A DNA stretch of 41,586 nt from Mycobacterium gordonae (GTDB lineage: Bacteria > Actinomycetota > Actinomycetes > Mycobacteriales > Mycobacteriaceae). Every line of letters starts with the position of its first letter. Within the stretch, counting starts at the first letter, position 1. The notes below the pieces were generated by a model. The model was given only the letters and a program-made list of their open reading frames with translations. It did not search any database and had not been told where the DNA came from. This document shows, piece by piece, positions 8,430 to 17,100 of the stretch. The DNA is taken from contig NZ_LKTM01000341.1 of the NCBI RefSeq assembly GCF_001417955.2, positions 1-41,586 of the forward strand. The letters are read 5' to 3'. The position numbers and the translations under genes are program-made.

Positions 8430-9399
8430 GGGTCGCTGAGGGGCCTTGCGCAGTCGGCCAGTCCAACCGCTGCAGCAGGTCCGCAGGCGCTTGCGCATGA
8501 CCGTCGAGGCGGCGGGTGGACAACGGGTCCAGCGCCTGCAACGCCGGTCGCTGGTTGCCTCGCTCCAGGGTCAGGCCAGCCACCGGGGCGGTGCCGGCCG
8601 GGGCGGCGTCGGTGCGCAGCGCGCAGGCCGCCGCAACCGTGTAGTGAGTTCCCGAGTCCGCGATCTCGAGCGCGGTCCAGATCTCGCGTGCCTGCTGCGC
8701 CCGCACCTCGGCGAGTGTTTCCGGCAACCCGGAATCCGCCTTGATCCGGTATGCCGCAACGTAATCCGATTCACCCTGCTGTACCGCTCGCCACGTTTCG
8801 CGGCTGCTGTTGCCGGCCTCGATCGCCAGCACCTCCGGAACATCTTCGGCGGCAACGGTGTTTGCGTCAAAGCCGATCTCGCGCAGATGATCGGCGAGTC
8901 GGCGGGCAGCGACCTCGGCCGTCTCGTGCAACGGGATCCGGGCCGAACGGGCCTGCAGCGCGGCGAGGTTGTCCACCGCCGACAACGTCAGGCCGACCCA
9001 GCTGTCAGCGGCACCGGATCCGTCGTGGCGACTGGTGATTCGAATGCTGTCGGCGCGGATGCCGTAGCAGTCCAAGTAGCGCGCGATCACTGGCAACGGC
9101 AGTGTGCCGGTGGCCGAGGACGCCGGCCCCAGCCGCACCACCGCGGTGGTGCGGGTGTTTGCATCCGGTTCCGGAACCGGTCGCCCGCCACGGCGGACGA
9201 TGGCCAGCCGACGGCGCAGGATCGTGGTGAAGTGCAGCCCGCGCCACCACCCGAAGAGCAGGATCGACGCCGCCACGGCGATGCCGATCAACCAGTAGGC
9301 CCTGGTGGACTGCCAGGGGTAGGCCATCACGGCCGGCACGACGGCCAGCAGCGCCAGGGTGATCCTGGCGGCCCCCGGTGCGGGAATCGAGTAGCTCAC
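8416..9399 (-). CDS. eccE3: ESX-3 core component EccE3
   Basis: A 327-residue protein with two N-terminal membrane helices (ARITLALLAVVPAVMAYPW and AYWLIGIAVAASILLFGWW), followed by a periplasmic EccE domain. EccE sits at the periphery of the type VII membrane complex and joins EccB, EccC and EccD. The start is the GTG at 9399, which overlaps the mycP3 stop in a GTGA (9396-9399); the frame stays open much further upstream, but that extension lies inside mycP3 and is not real. As in other ESX-3 loci it is the last gene of the operon. Confidence 0.93.
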   Translation of the reverse strand: MSYSIPAPGAARITLALLAVVPAVMAYPWQSTRAYWLIGIAVAASILLFGWWRGLHFTTILRRRLAIVRRGGRPVPEPDANTRTTAVVRLGPASSATGTLPLPVIARYLDCYGIRADSIRITSRHDGSGAADSWVGLTLSAVDNLAALQARSARIPLHETAEVAARRLADHLREIGFDANTVAAEDVPEVLAIEAGNSSRETWRAVQQGESDYVAAYRIKADSGLPETLAEVRAQQAREIWTALEIADSGTHYTVAAACALRTDAAPAGTAPVAGLTLERGNQRPALQALDPLSTRRLDGHAQAPADLLQRLDWPTAQGPSATLSRT

Positions 9400-10808
9400 G
9401 AGGTGGGCTCCTTCCGGCGGCGCACTACCGCCACCGTCGCTGCGGTGATGATGACGAGCAGGGTCAGCACGCCGGCTCCGGCCAGTGCGACGTTGCGCGG
9501 TGTCGTGTCCTCGGGCGCCCGTGGCGGTGGGAGGGCGACCGGCTTCACCGATGCCGGCGCCGGTGCCCCACCGGCTGCCGCCGGTAGTTGCCAGGTCAGC
9601 GCCGCGACGGCATCCAGGGTGCCGGCCCCGATGACGTTCGACGGATCCCGCGGGCCGTTCTGGGCGGTCGCGGTGATGCGGCGCACCACCTCGGCGGCCG
9701 GCAGGTCCGGGTACTTGGCGCGGACCAGCGCCGCGACGCCGGAGACATAACCGGCCGCGTAGCTGGTGCCGCTGAGCGGGATCAGCTGCTGGTGGTCGTC
9801 GGGCAGGCCATTGGCCAGGCCGCCGCCGTCGGCGTTGCTCACCGACGCGATGTTCTCCCCGGGCGCAGCGATGCCGACCCACGGACCCGCCATGGTGAAC
9901 TTCGACGGACGGCCGTCGGGAGAGACGGAAGCCGCCGACAGCACGTAAGGCTGCCACCACGACGGGACGGAGACCGACGTGACGCCGGCCCAGTTTCGCG
10001 GGTCGCTGGGGCGGCTCAGGTCGGTGAGCGGGTTGGAGTCGCACGACGTGCCACCGGCCACCGATCCGGTCGGGCCGCTGTTGCCGGCGGCGGCGACGAT
10101 CACCACGTCCTTGTCCACCGCCGCATACTTGATCGCCGCTCCCAGCGCGGACTGATCGACGGTGCGGTCTGCCGGCAGGCAGGTGATCGCGGAGATGTTG
10201 ATCACCCGGGCGCCGCGATCGGCAGCGTGCACGATGGCGCGGGCCAGCGCCTCGATATCGATGGCCGCCCGCGCCAGTGTCGGGTCACCGCCCGGGGTGC
10301 GCGGGGAGAACTTGGCCGACGTCACCCGCAGCGACAGCAGCCGTGCCGCGGGCGCCACACCGGAGAAGCCGTCGTCTCCGGGCTGGCCGGCCACGATGCC
10401 GGCGACCAGCGTGCCGTGCCCGTCGCAGTCGGTCAGCCCGTCGGTGGACTCCACGAAGTCACCGCCGGCATCCACGTTGTTCAGCCGCGGACCGGGGCGC
10501 ACACCGGTGTCGATGATGGCCACCAATTGGCCTTCGCCACGGGAGAACTGCCACGCGGCAGGGAGATTCAGCAGGTTCTGGCTGGGGGTCGGCGTGCCCG
10601 GGTCGCTACCCGGGATGACGCCGGAGACGCTGCACGGGCCGCGCTGCTCCATCGTCTGCACCGGTCCCGGCGTCCCGCCGGGCGGTTGCGCCGCAGCGTC
10701 CACCACCGGTGGGCTGATCGCGGGCGCCGGCGGCGCCGTCGCGATCACCGGGCCCTGCATCAGCACCAGAAGCGCTGTGCAGCAGCCCAATCCAGCAACA
10801 CGTCTCAT
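9396..10808 (-). CDS. mycP3: ESX-3 mycosin protease MycP3
   Basis: A 470-residue subtilisin-like serine protease with an N-terminal signal sequence. The catalytic triad is complete: Asp100 in VAIIDTG, His131 in DGHGTLVAG and Ser349 in SGTSYAAG, with the oxyanion Asn243 in AAGNSG. A proline-rich stretch lies before the membrane helix at the C-terminus (about GVLTLLVIITAATVAVV), ending in a basic RRRK tail, as in all mycosins. It is expected in the periplasm, anchored to the inner membrane, stabilising the ESX-3 complex. The ATG at 10808 overlaps the eccD3 stop (ATGA) and its stop overlaps eccE3, so all three are translationally coupled. Confidence 0.95.
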   Translation of the reverse strand: MRRVAGLGCCTALLVLMQGPVIATAPPAPAISPPVVDAAAQPPGGTPGPVQTMEQRGPCSVSGVIPGSDPGTPTPSQNLLNLPAAWQFSRGEGQLVAIIDTGVRPGPRLNNVDAGGDFVESTDGLTDCDGHGTLVAGIVAGQPGDDGFSGVAPAARLLSLRVTSAKFSPRTPGGDPTLARAAIDIEALARAIVHAADRGARVINISAITCLPADRTVDQSALGAAIKYAAVDKDVVIVAAAGNSGPTGSVAGGTSCDSNPLTDLSRPSDPRNWAGVTSVSVPSWWQPYVLSAASVSPDGRPSKFTMAGPWVGIAAPGENIASVSNADGGGLANGLPDDHQQLIPLSGTSYAAGYVSGVAALVRAKYPDLPAAEVVRRITATAQNGPRDPSNVIGAGTLDAVAALTWQLPAAAGGAPAPASVKPVALPPPRAPEDTTPRNVALAGAGVLTLLVIITAATVAVVRRRKEPTS

Positions 10809-12214
10809 CGATTGAGCACCCAGGCGAACAGACCGACCAAGAACGCCATGACCGGGATCAGTGACGCGTCGAGACCGGCCGCGACAAAACCCACCAACCG
10901 GCGCAGCGGCAGCGAGTAGGTGTCCGGCGAAGCGATCGACGGGTTCAGCGCCACCACGATCCAGGCCAGCACGAGCACCGCCAGCACCAGCACCGCGGCG
11001 AACGCGCCGGCGAAACGTCCGGTCGCGGCATAGACCACCAGCAGCACACCGGCCACCAGGAACGGCTGGGCCAGGAGCCACGCCTTGCACGCGGCCGAAT
11101 CCCACACCCGCGCCCGCAGTGCGGCCGCCAGCGAGGCAGCCACCACCACATACCAGCCCGCGATGCTCAACGTCTCGGGGCGCAGCGCGATCGCGACCGA
11201 TCCAACGACACTCAGCAGCACAGCCGCGGCGATGAACCCGTTCTGGTGGGCGTCGCTGATCCGGACCCGGCGGGGCAGATCCTCCAGCACGCGCATCGAC
11301 GGCGCCGAAGGCGTGGGATCACCGGGCGCCGGAATCACCGGCAGTGGGAAGCGCGCCCACAGCGCCGACAGCTGAGCCGCCTGGATGGTGATCAACAGCG
11401 CTGCGACGATCAGACCGCAACCGAGCGTCAATACCGGCAGCCGCCAGAGCAGTTCGGCGCCGGCCGCCAGCGCGACGGTGAGACCGACCACCGCCGAGGC
11501 GGTGAAGAAGCCGACGGCACGCTCTCGTTCGGCGCTCGGGACGATCAGTGCGATCAACGACCAGGCGGCGACGCCGGCCGCGGCCAGCAGCACCTGCGCG
11601 GCTCCGAACCTACCCGGCACCGCCAGCGCCAGCGCCGCCGCTATCGGCACCAGCGCCGTGATCGACAATGCGACGCCGGTGCGCGCAGACCGGCCGGTGC
11701 TCAGCAACCCGGTGATCGCGACGACCGCCGCGAGCGCACTGACCGCGACCAGTCCGACGAGGGCACCCGTTACTACCCGGTGAGCGACCGACAAGCCGGT
11801 GGCCAGCAGCGTCACACCGATCACCGCGGCCAGCGCGCCACGCTGAATGTGCTTGGCATCCCAGGGGTTACGCCGCGACGCCGAGAAGATCATGGCGGCG
11901 TCGGCGATGTCCTCGACGATTCCCGGCGCGGCGGGGCCGGTCGGAACCGGCTGCAGCGCAAGCAGATCGCCGTCGACCACGCCGACGGTGTCCAGGCTCG
12001 CATCCAGACTGAACGGCGCTCCACCGATCGGGGCCAGGCTCAGGTACGGAGCGCCTTCGGCACTCTCACCGTTGCCGGCGGCGGGGACCACCAGACGCTG
12101 CACCGCGGGCAGGATCTCGCGCAGCGGCAACTCGGTGGGCAATGCCATCTCCGTCAGCCGACTGTCCGCGAGAATGGCGACGCGGACGATCGGCATGACG
12201 GTGCCGGAGGTCAC
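10805..12214 (-). CDS. eccD3: ESX-3 membrane channel component EccD3
   Basis: A protein of about 469 residues with an N-terminal ubiquitin-like domain (PIVRVAILADSRLTEMALP through GVVDGDLLALQP), followed by roughly eleven hydrophobic helices. EccD forms the central membrane vestibule of type VII secretion. The start is uncertain: GTG codons at 12214 and 12223 and an ATG at 12196 are all in frame. I prefer 12214 because it overlaps the stop of a 13-codon upstream reading frame in GTGA, the arrangement used at most other junctions of this operon. Using 12223 would give 472 residues. It overlaps mycP3 by 4 nt. Confidence 0.92.
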   Translation of the reverse strand: MTSGTVMPIVRVAILADSRLTEMALPTELPLREILPAVQRLVVPAAGNGESAEGAPYLSLAPIGGAPFSLDASLDTVGVVDGDLLALQPVPTGPAAPGIVEDIADAAMIFSASRRNPWDAKHIQRGALAAVIGVTLLATGLSVAHRVVTGALVGLVAVSALAAVVAITGLLSTGRSARTGVALSITALVPIAAALALAVPGRFGAAQVLLAAAGVAAWSLIALIVPSAERERAVGFFTASAVVGLTVALAAGAELLWRLPVLTLGCGLIVAALLITIQAAQLSALWARFPLPVIPAPGDPTPSAPSMRVLEDLPRRVRISDAHQNGFIAAAVLLSVVGSVAIALRPETLSIAGWYVVVAASLAAALRARVWDSAACKAWLLAQPFLVAGVLLVVYAATGRFAGAFAAVLVLAVLVLAWIVVALNPSIASPDTYSLPLRRLVGFVAAGLDASLIPVMAFLVGLFAWVLNR

Positions 12215-12252
12215 TGAACCCACCAAAGCTGCTGGGGCCGTTGCTGGAACAT
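12211..12252 (-). CDS. Possible 13-codon leader reading frame upstream of eccD3
   Basis: An ATG at 12252 follows a purine-rich AGAAAGAGAG at good spacing. It encodes MFQQRPQQLWWVQ, then TGA at 12211-12213, overlapping the preferred eccD3 GTG by 4 nt. It sits in the only sizeable gap of this part of the operon, between espG3 and eccD3. It may serve translational coupling, or it may mark an incorrectly chosen eccD3 start. No function is assigned. Confidence 0.3.
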   Translation of the reverse strand: MFQQRPQQLWWVQ

Positions 12253-12271
12253 CGTGCTCTCTTTCTGCTTG

Positions 12272-13141
12272 CTATGAACTCTGGGTGGAGAAGTCTCGCG
12301 ATAACCGGTGGCCGGGGAACCATTCCCCACCCGGCAGCAAGGACGTGAGTTGTTCGATCGCGACGGCGGTCGCGAACGGTGTGCCGGGGCTGAATGTGGA
12401 CACCCATTCGCCGTCGAACGCCCGGGAGGGACTGACCAGTACCCGCCCGGCGGTGGTGTCGATGATGCTGAGCCCGACCTCGGTGGTGGCGTGCCGGCCA
12501 TCGCGGTTGCACCCGGCCACGATTTCGACATAGCTGCGCGGACCGGTGAACACGGACTCCACCACCGTGCGCGCCGAGGAGGAAATCCCCAGATAGTCAA
12601 GGACTTCCGACAGCGGCTCGCCGGCCCTCAGCCGTTCGTCGGCCCGGGCGCCCACCCGGGTCGGCATGCTGAACTCTTCGAACCGCGCCGGCGGCCGTTG
12701 CATCAGCCCGACGCCCAGCACCGGAACCAGCGCCCTGGGGTCGTCGATGTCCATCACGGTGAAGGTGACCAGCTGGGCGCTGCGCAGCGCGACCACGGTG
12801 GCGCCCGCACGCTGCGCGACAATGCCGCGCAGCATGTCGCCGGCGTCAGTCCCCGAACCGGGCCCCACGTAACGCAGGTCGAGCCACCGGTCCGGGAAGC
12901 ACACGACTTTGATCCAGCCGGCGATCACCGGGTTGATGACACCGCCTGAATTGTCCGGCGTCATCACTCCCATCCGGGTCAGCTCCTCGGCCTGACGGTC
13001 GAAGAACGCGGTTCGTTCCGCGGCATCGCGGTACGGCGTGGTGATGGCGAGCACCCATGGAAAGCTGCCCGCCCCCGCGGTTTCCGCGATGAACCACGCC
13101 TGATCTACCGTCAGCTCAACGGCATTGGGCGAAGCGTCCAT
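12272..13141 (-). CDS. espG3: ESX-3 PE/PPE chaperone EspG3
   Basis: A 289-residue EspG-family protein beginning MDASPNAVELTVDQAWFIAETAGAG (first residues shown to position 25 in parts: MDASPNAVELT, then VDQAWFIAE). EspG proteins are cytosolic chaperones that bind the hydrophobic tip of the PPE partner in PE-PPE heterodimers and keep it soluble before secretion. The family's two-fold EspG layout and a conserved C-terminal FDGEWVSTFSPGTP segment are visible. It starts 10 nt after the esxH stop. Its likely clients are the PPE-PPW proteins at 21843-23291 and 24480-26099, because no PPE gene remains between PE5 and esxG. The ribosome binding site is weak, so translation may depend on coupling to esxH. 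Confidence 0.93.
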   Translation of the reverse strand: MDASPNAVELTVDQAWFIAETAGAGSFPWVLAITTPYRDAAERTAFFDRQAEELTRMGVMTPDNSGGVINPVIAGWIKVVCFPDRWLDLRYVGPGSGTDAGDMLRGIVAQRAGATVVALRSAQLVTFTVMDIDDPRALVPVLGVGLMQRPPARFEEFSMPTRVGARADERLRAGEPLSEVLDYLGISSSARTVVESVFTGPRSYVEIVAGCNRDGRHATTEVGLSIIDTTAGRVLVSPSRAFDGEWVSTFSPGTPFATAVAIEQLTSLLPGGEWFPGHRLSRDFSTQSS

Positions 13142-13151
13142 CTAGCTGCGG

Positions 13152-13442
13152 CTAACCGCCCCACTTGGCGGCTTCGGCGGCGTCCCGGGCCATCATCGAC
13201 ATGGTGTTGGCTTCGTGGGTGCTGGCCATCGCCTGGTAGGCACGCACCAGGTCCTCCATCGCCTGATTCCACTGCACCTGCCACGCCTGATACGTCACCC
13301 CGGTGTCACCCTGCCAGGCGTTCTGCAGCGCGGCCTGCTCGGCCGAGATATCGGCGCCCAGGCCCTGCAAGGTGCCCGCGTAGCCCGACATGTCCCCGGC
13401 GTGCGCGAGCATGGCCGGGTAGTTGTACATGATCTGCGACAT
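13152..13442 (-). CDS. esxH: ESX-3 secreted WXG100 protein EsxH (TB10.4-like)
   Basis: A 96-residue WXG100 protein, nearly identical in my recollection to TB10.4. The WQG turn is at residues 43-45. It pairs with EsxG as a secreted four-helix heterodimer linked to zinc and iron acquisition and to ESCRT interference in host cells. In the M. tuberculosis complex a zinc site is built from EsxH His14, His70, His76 and Glu77. Here His14, His76 and Glu77 remain, but residue 70 is Gln (codon at 13233-13235). The ATG at 13442 was chosen over a TTG two codons upstream because AAAGGA sits 6 nt before it. Confidence 0.96.
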   Translation of the reverse strand: MSQIMYNYPAMLAHAGDMSGYAGTLQGLGADISAEQAALQNAWQGDTGVTYQAWQVQWNQAMEDLVRAYQAMASTHEANTMSMMARDAAEAAKWGG

Positions 13443-13468
13443 GATCAATCCTTTCTTCGAAGCCGGGC

Positions 13469-13762
13469 TCAGAAACCGGTGTAGGACGACGCGGCCGCGG
13501 CATCGGCGGCGACGTAAGTGCCCGCGGCCTCACCCAGGTTGGCCTGCGCGATGTCCAGCAGGGTGTTGACCCGGGCCGCTACTTCCACGAAGCGGGCGTG
13601 GGCAGCCTGAAACGCTGCCGAGGACTCGCCCTGGTGGAACGCCTGCGCCGACATCGCCGCTTGCTCGGCCTGACCGATCGTGTGCCGCATCAACCCCGCC
13701 TTGGCGCTGAACGCCGACTGCGACGACACCAGTTGCGGAATGTGAGCATCCAACAAACTCAT
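13469..13762 (-). CDS. esxG: ESX-3 secreted WXG100-family protein EsxG (TB9.8-like)
   Basis: A 97-residue partner of EsxH. As in known EsxG, the usual WXG turn is replaced (HQGESSAAF). The C-terminus carries the YxxxD secretion signal as YVAAD within GTYVAADAAAASSY, which is read by the EccC ATPase. AAGGAAG lies 5 nt before the ATG. It is separated from PE5 by 102 nt with no gene; in H37Rv and M. smegmatis, as I recall, PPE4 occupies this position. It lies 26 nt before esxH and is surely cotranscribed with it. Confidence 0.96.
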   Translation of the reverse strand: MSLLDAHIPQLVSSQSAFSAKAGLMRHTIGQAEQAAMSAQAFHQGESSAAFQAAHARFVEVAARVNTLLDIAQANLGEAAGTYVAADAAAASSYTGF

Positions 13763-13864
13763 AGATCTTCCTTCCCTTGTCTTGAATCAGAATTCCCTGC
13801 TCGGCAAGTCATCTCGCTGACTTCCGGCTCCCCCTTCCTCTCGGCCCCACGTCCCGGGCGCTCA
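13763..13864 (-). other. PE5-esxG junction lacking PPE4
   Basis: These 102 nt separate the PE5 stop from the esxG start. Reading all frames on the minus strand, I see no PPE remnant (no PPE motif, no NxFGINTIPI-like segment) and no repeat that would mark the end of a deletion. A ribosome binding site for esxG is at the end. The gap is where PPE4 is expected in other ESX-3 loci. Confidence 0.75.
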
Positions 13865-14173
13865 TCAGCCACCGGCCATCCCGTACGTCGCCGCGGCCGC
13901 CGCGTCACCGGCGAGGTAGCTGGCACCGGCGGTACCGACGCCGACGCCGGCACGCCCCAGCTCCTCGACACCCTGAGCGGCAACGGCTGCGTGTTCCTGG
14001 CCCTGCGCGCTGAAACCGGCGGCGGTCTGCAGCGACACCGGGTCGGCAGCCGGCGGAACCACCGCGGTGATCAACGGCGCCGCGCTGGCGTGCGCGGCAG
14101 CCAGCCTCGCCGTCAGCGCCTCGACTGCGGCGCTGGCACTGGCCAGTCCCTCCGGAACCACTCGCAACGTCAT
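13865..14173 (-). CDS. PE5: ESX-3 PE family protein PE5
   Basis: A 102-residue PE protein consisting of the PE domain only. It begins MTLRVVPEGLASASAAVEAL, with Pro-Glu at residues 7-8, and ends in a YxxxD secretion signal (YLAGD) near residue 90. PE proteins form helical dimers with a PPE partner, and the dimer is delivered by EspG3. The ATG overlaps the eccC3 stop (ATGA, 14170-14173) and has AGGAGGG upstream. Its usual partner gene PPE4 is not downstream, so the partner is probably encoded upstream of eccA3, which is inference. Confidence 0.95.
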   Translation of the reverse strand: MTLRVVPEGLASASAAVEALTARLAAAHASAAPLITAVVPPAADPVSLQTAAGFSAQGQEHAAVAAQGVEELGRAGVGVGTAGASYLAGDAAAAATYGMAGG

Positions 14174-17100
14174 GACTGACTTCCCTCCTGTTGCGTATCA
14201 CCAAATAACGCGGCCGCACCGACCATCGGATTGACCAACTGCAGAAATGTCGGGGTGTCGCTGTCGGACAACAAGACTCCGCGGCCCGCCGGCAGCCGGC
14301 TGAACCGCTGACCGCGGATCTTGCCGCTGTCCTGCGGATTGCCGGCCAGCATCAGGGTGGTCGCCTGCAGGTCGTTGAATCTGCGCAGCAACGGGTTGGT
14401 CATCAACGCGTGCGCCGACCCGGACGCCCGGCCGGTGACGATCACCCGCAACCCCAGATCACTGGCCTGGCCGAGCAGGCCGATCAGCGGGGTCCAGGGG
14501 CGCTGTCCCACGTAGGGCCCGCTGACGGCGGCCGAATCCGGTACCTGGTCGACGTCGTCGATGATCAGGTAGTGCGTGTGACCCTGGTAGCTCCACCGCG
14601 ACAGCTCAGCCGGTGACAGGCCCGCCGGCGGCCGGCGTGACTCGATGATGTTGGCCAGCCCCATCATCGCGGGAGTGATCCGGTCGATGTTGGCGGTGTA
14701 CTCGTTGTCCGGGAACAGCGGCTCGTCGACCAGATGCAAACGACGGTCGAGCACCGTGAAGGCCACGGTGTCGGCGGTCGAGTTCTCCCGGACGGTGCGG
14801 ATGATGTGGCGCAACAGGGTGGTCTTGCCGGACTTGCTGTCCCCGAACACCATCAGCAGCGGGTGCTCGGCGAAGTCGTGCACCACCGCCGCCAAATCCT
14901 CTTCGCGCTGGCCGATCACGATCTGCTCCGGGCCCCGATACAGCGCGCCAACGGCTTCCGGAGCCAGGCTGGAGGGCAGCAACCGCACCGGCGGCGCCGT
15001 CTGGCCCGGATAGCGCGCGTTGATCACGGGTATCTGGTCCAATTCCGGTTCGGCGAACAGGAAGTGCTGGGCGGCCATGGTCAGGCCGCGCCCCGGCTGG
15101 TCGTGCGGGATCGCCTCGGCGGGACGGTGCAGGGCTCCCGTCACCCGGACATTGCTGTCGCGGGCGTCGTGCAACTTGAGCTCAAGTCGCAGCCCCAGGC
15201 CGTCGCGCATCGCCAGCGGCACCTCCAGCCAACTCGGCGTGGTGATCACCACGTGGATGCCGTAGGCGAGACCGCCGTTGACAAGTTCGGTCACCCTCGC
15301 CAACAACGGGTTCCGGGTGTTGAACTGGTCGACGTTGTCGCGGCCGAAGCCGTAGAGGTTGTCGATGACCAGGAACACCTCACCGAAGCCGTCGTTGGTG
15401 ACCGACCCGTTGCCGTGCCCGTTGCCTTCCCGGTCCCGGAACGCCTCCCGGCGCTGGCGGGCCAGCAGCAACTGCTCCAGCTCGCCGAACGTGCGGCGGA
15501 TGCGTTCGGGCTCGAGTGCCGTTGCCACGCCGCCGACGTGCGCCAGCCCCTCCAGCGCGCGGAGCTGACCTCCGCCGTAGTCCAGGCAGTAGAACGTGAC
15601 GTCGCGCGGCGAGTGCAGGCTGGCGGCAGACAGGATGAATGTCTGCAGCGCAGTCGTTTTCCCGGACTTGGGGCCACCGTGGATCACCATGTTGCCAGCC
15701 GAGGACGTGGCGTCGAACACCAACGGGTCGCGGCGCATCTCGAACGGCTTGTCCACCTCACCGAGCGGCCAGCGCCATTGCCGGGGCGGCACACCGGCGC
15801 GCGCCAGCGCCCCCGTCAACGGGATCGGCTCATCCAGCGGCGGCAGCCACAGCTGCGGCGCCCGCGGCCCGTAGCCGGCCAGCTGTTCGCCGATGGTCGC
15901 GATCAGCTTGCGTGGCGGCCCGATGGGCTCGTCCTCGTCGACTCCGGAGACAACAGTGCCCGGATCCGGCTCGACGGCTCCGGCGGGGAACAGCTTGGGC
16001 TCCGGAATGGATTGCACCACCATGGTTTTCGCAGCCTGAGGCGGTTCGTAGATGCCGTCGACGTAGGTAGACCGGAACTTGATCGGGGCCGCGCCCGGGG
16101 CCGGCACCAGGAACCCGATGCCTTTGTGCTCCTTGCCCGACTCGATGTGATAGGCATCCTCCACACCGATGATCTGGCGAGAGACGCTGGGACTGGCCAC
16201 CTTCAGACCGATCCGGTAAGAGGTGTTCTTGTCGATGTCCTTGATCTTCCCGACGTCCAGCGTCTGCGAGGCGAACAGGATGTGGATGCGGAACGAGCGG
16301 CCCTTGCGGGCCACATAGTCGAACAGCTCGGCATATTCCGGATGGTCGGCGAGCATCAAGGTGAACTCGTCGGCCACCACGAAAAGCGTCGGGATGGGTG
16401 CCAGGTCATGCCCGTTGGCGATCGCGGCCTCGTACTCGGTGACCGAGTTGAAAGCGCTGCCCTGCACCTTGCGGCCGGCCTCGCGCAGCAGCATCTCGCG
16501 CCGGGCCACCTCGCCGCGCAGGGTGTCGGCGAACCGGTCGGCCAGCGACTTCTTCTCGGCCATGTTCGAGATGACGGCAACGACCTGCGGGAAGTTGCGG
16601 AAGCTGTCGGCCCCGGCCTCGCCCTTGAAGTCGGCGTAGATGACGATCAGCCGGTCTGCCGAGTGAGTGGTCAACAGCGACAACAGAATCGACATCAGGG
16701 TCTGCGACTTGCCGGAACCCGTCATACCGATCATCAGGCCGTGCGGGCCCATACCGCCCTCGGCCTCGTCCTTCAGGTCGAACATCAGCGGCTCACCGGT
16801 GGCGGTGACGCCGATCGGGACGCGCAACTCGTCGTCGCGGTTTCGTGGCGCCCACAACGCGGGCACATCCAGCTGCGACGCGTCCGAAATGCCCAGCAGC
16901 GTCGTGAAGTTGGCGCCGCGGGTAGCCGCGGACCGCAGGCCGGTGTGCGTCGGGTTGGAATCCCAGCGCGACAACCGGCGGGCCAGGTGGGCGGCCTCAT
17001 GCGCGCTGAATTCGTCGGCGGCATCGATGTACGGTTGCCAGCCACCGGTCTGCCACCGTTCGATGGCGCCGCCCGTGACGCGCAGGATCGGCTTCTCCGG

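Noticed and set aside
9400..10044. N-terminal extension of eccE3 into mycP3
   Set aside because: The frame is open but lies wholly inside mycP3; the GTGA overlap at 9396-9399 and family length set the start at 9399.
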